From: Mytilus edulis
Lineage: Eukaryota > Mollusca > Bivalvia > Mytilida > Mytilidae
Assembly: GCF_963676685.1 (NCBI RefSeq)
Contig: NC_092351.1
Coordinates: 44,568,733 to 44,632,732 of the forward strand
Length of the DNA: 64,000 nucleotides
Reading direction: 5' to 3'
Position 1 is the first letter of the stretch. Every line of letters starts with the position of its first letter. Positions 62,035-64,000 of this stretch are shown one piece after another. A program made the position numbers and the translations under genes. Under the pieces are notes generated by a model. The model was not told the origin of the DNA and searched no databases. It saw only the letters and a list, made by a program, of their open reading frames with translations.

Positions 62035-62583
62035 GTAAATCTTTAGTAGTACTCTTTGAGTTTTATTTATACAAGTGCATCTTACAGAATTCTTCAATTT
62101 CTCATTGATCTGCATACAATGATCAGCTTTACACAGGAAATTCTGTACCATTACTATTGATCAGGATGAATAGAAAAAAAAATCTGGTATATGGTGGCTA
62201 TTAATGAAAAATATTTTCCTGTATATTATTAAAAAAATTATGATTTCTTCAAGTTTCTGATATTAGCATTTTCTGTACTACTGCATTAGAGTGCTTTCGT
62301 TGTCTTTTATTTAAACGGCTGATTTGAGTATTCTGATGAAGAAGTATTGACAAAAATATATCATGAAAGTTTTTTTAATAGTAGCTATATAAACTACGTA
62401 AATCTTGATTCTATGCAAGCCATGACAAATGTAATTTATTGGATTCAAAAATTAATCTCTCATTGTATAGTTCTTTTAATGAGAACCAATGCCTTCAGAT
62501 AGATATAAGTATAAAGTTTGATTGTGGTCACAAAAAGTCATTTAATTATGGCATATATTATAGCTTTTCTCCTCATTTGTCCA

Positions 62584-62609
62584 CCACCCCCCCCCCCCCC
62601 CCCCCCCCC
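62584..62609. repeat. Poly(C) tract
   Basis: About 23 consecutive C after ccacca. It yields a poly-Pro frame that is not a gene. Confidence 0.9.
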
Positions 62610-62853
62610 ACAAACACAAAAAAAAATTGCTGTTATTGAACACCTTCTGAAACATTCCTTTATTTTCCTGGTAAATCATTTATTAGATTGTTCTGGTTAT
62701 TTGTTTTTTTACCAAGATGATTTAGATCATTTATATTTGAATAAATTTACTTATAATCATATATGCTTTTCTGTATTTTCGTTTTTCATATTGTCTCACC
62801 TGCAACATTATTTAAGATATGAAAGGTTTGCTAATACAAAAGAAAAGTGAAAT

Positions 62854-63035
62854 ACAGTGTAACCTGCCTAATCTGACACCTGGGTATTCCAGCATTCTGC
62901 TTTAACTAACACATTTTCATGGTCCCAAAATATGCCTTTCCTTGCAGAAAAAAACTGAGTATTCCGACACCCTGCTTAATCTGACATTTTTGTCTGTTCC
63001 CCCAGTTTGACAGATTGATTACACAGGTTACACTA
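62854..63035. mobile_element. 180-base MITE with AGTGTAACCTG ends
   Basis: Left acagtgtaacctgcctaatc; right acacaggttacact, its reverse. Internal doublets tattccagcattctgctt and tattccgacaccctgctt are also seen. A (TA)n run follows. Confidence 0.75.
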
Positions 63036-63111
63036 TATATATATATGCTTTCCATAAAATTTAACTATTAAAAGTAAGGGAGCTGAATAATCCATATTTT
63101 TGTACATTTTC

Positions 63112-63313
63112 AGATCTCCTTATTCATGGTTCAGTGACCTGTATAGGTTTTCCAAGTATATGTGGGTTATTTTCAGATTCCATCTCCTTATTCATGGTTC
63201 AGTCACCTGTATAGGTTTTCCAAGTATATGTGGGTTATTTTCAGATTCCATCTCCTTATTCATGGTTCAGTGACCTGCATAGGTTTTCTAATTATATGTG
63301 GGTTATTTTCAGT
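63112..63313. repeat. Three tandem units of 68 bases
   Basis: ctccttattcatggttcagt, then cctgtataggttttccaag and tatatgtgggttattttcag recurs three times; the first two are almost identical and the third is slightly diverged. The remaining sequence to 64000 shows no further feature. Confidence 0.9.
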
Positions 63314-64000
63314 TACTGTAAATGAAAGGTCAGCACTATTTAATACATCGAATCATTGTAAAGTGTGCATGTTTATCTGACCTAATTTACTTAACCTTGA
63401 CCTCATTTTCATAGTTCATTGATCAATGCTTAATTTTCATTTTAAATAATTCAGGATCTTGACAAAAAAAACTTGCAGCATATCATTCAGTTCTATTTAT
63501 GAAGCATGAAAAATATTTCAGTGTGTCCTCTTATATTTGCTTGTAATATTGAATTTGTCATTTAGCATCTTAATTATTTCCAAAGGAAAAACATTTACTT
63601 TTCTGTGCATAGTACAATCAAAATACTAGTTCCTTGTGATTCTTGTCTATTCTGTTCTGTAGATGTGAATTTTCAACTTAAATAAAACCAATAGTGTGTA
63701 ATTCTTCTTCATGTTTTGATTTGTTTGTCTTTTGGTTTTGTGAATTTCACTTTATGTTTTGAGATATAGTATTATGAAAAATTTTCTACTTTTTCTTTTT
63801 CTTTTTTTTGTGTTTTCTTTCTTTTGTGTTTTTTTGGTGTATACCTGTGTTTTTACTTAACTTTTGAGTTGTGTATTTTTATTGTTCTTTATTTCTGTAT
63901 AATTTAATATGATTAGCCATTAGCCATTACCTTTGTGGAAATTTATAAACTATCTTTAGATTTTCTTCTATAAAAATAAACAAAAACACTTTACAATAAA

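Noticed and set aside
62518..62850. 110-codon plus frame with a poly-Pro run
   Set aside because: Depends on a poly(C) tract of uncertain length in 3' flanking DNA; no splice or homology support.

Overview
The window looks like AT-rich nuclear DNA of a bivalve mollusc, most likely a mussel (Mytilus or a close relative). This rests on GT-AG introns of several hundred bases to several kilobases, a complete animal Golgi glycosyltransferase gene, and many dispersed repeats of kinds I know from mussel genomes. There are no bacterial operons, tRNAs, rRNAs or CRISPR arrays that I can support. Three protein genes can be assembled with reading phase kept at every proposed splice junction.

Region 1 (1-21.7 kb, + strand) holds a giant membrane mucin-like gene. 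One 17,067-base exon carries about 470 Thr-rich 12-residue repeats. A separate 3' exon adds a transmembrane helix and an acidic cytoplasmic tail. A 16-base upstream exon that would complete a signal peptide is proposed with less confidence. The predicted protein is about 5,788 residues. Inside the repeat exon, 2.03-kb blocks have been duplicated, two of them side by side and almost identical.

Region 2 (21.7-36 kb, - strand) holds a three-exon gene (34326 down to 26191) for a 962-residue STAND-type NTPase with C-terminal ankyrin repeats, an architecture typical of candidate innate immune receptors. Its introns carry a 1.7-kb foldback element full of AGTTGAG motifs, a short inverted-repeat element and other repeats.

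Region 3 (36-44.5 kb) is about 10 kb without a gene I can support. It holds several small inverted-repeat elements and minisatellites.

Region 4 (44.6-60.6 kb, + strand) is a complete 12-coding-exon polypeptide N-acetylgalactosaminyltransferase of the GALNT10 type, 603 residues, with signal anchor, catalytic domain and ricin-type lectin domain. In front of exon 7 sit eight tandem copies of the 3' end of intron 6 plus the first 86 bases of exon 7. Intron 10 contains a 1.26-kb inverted-repeat element with an internal palindrome. Intron 11 contains a 3.3-kb array of about 500-base units. Region 5 (60.6-64 kb) is 3' UTR and downstream sequence with small elements.

The mucin is the kind of heavily O-glycosylated substrate that GALNT enzymes act on, so substrate-type and enzyme-type genes lie within 25 kb of each other with an immune-receptor-like gene between them. 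Whether they are functionally linked is inference.
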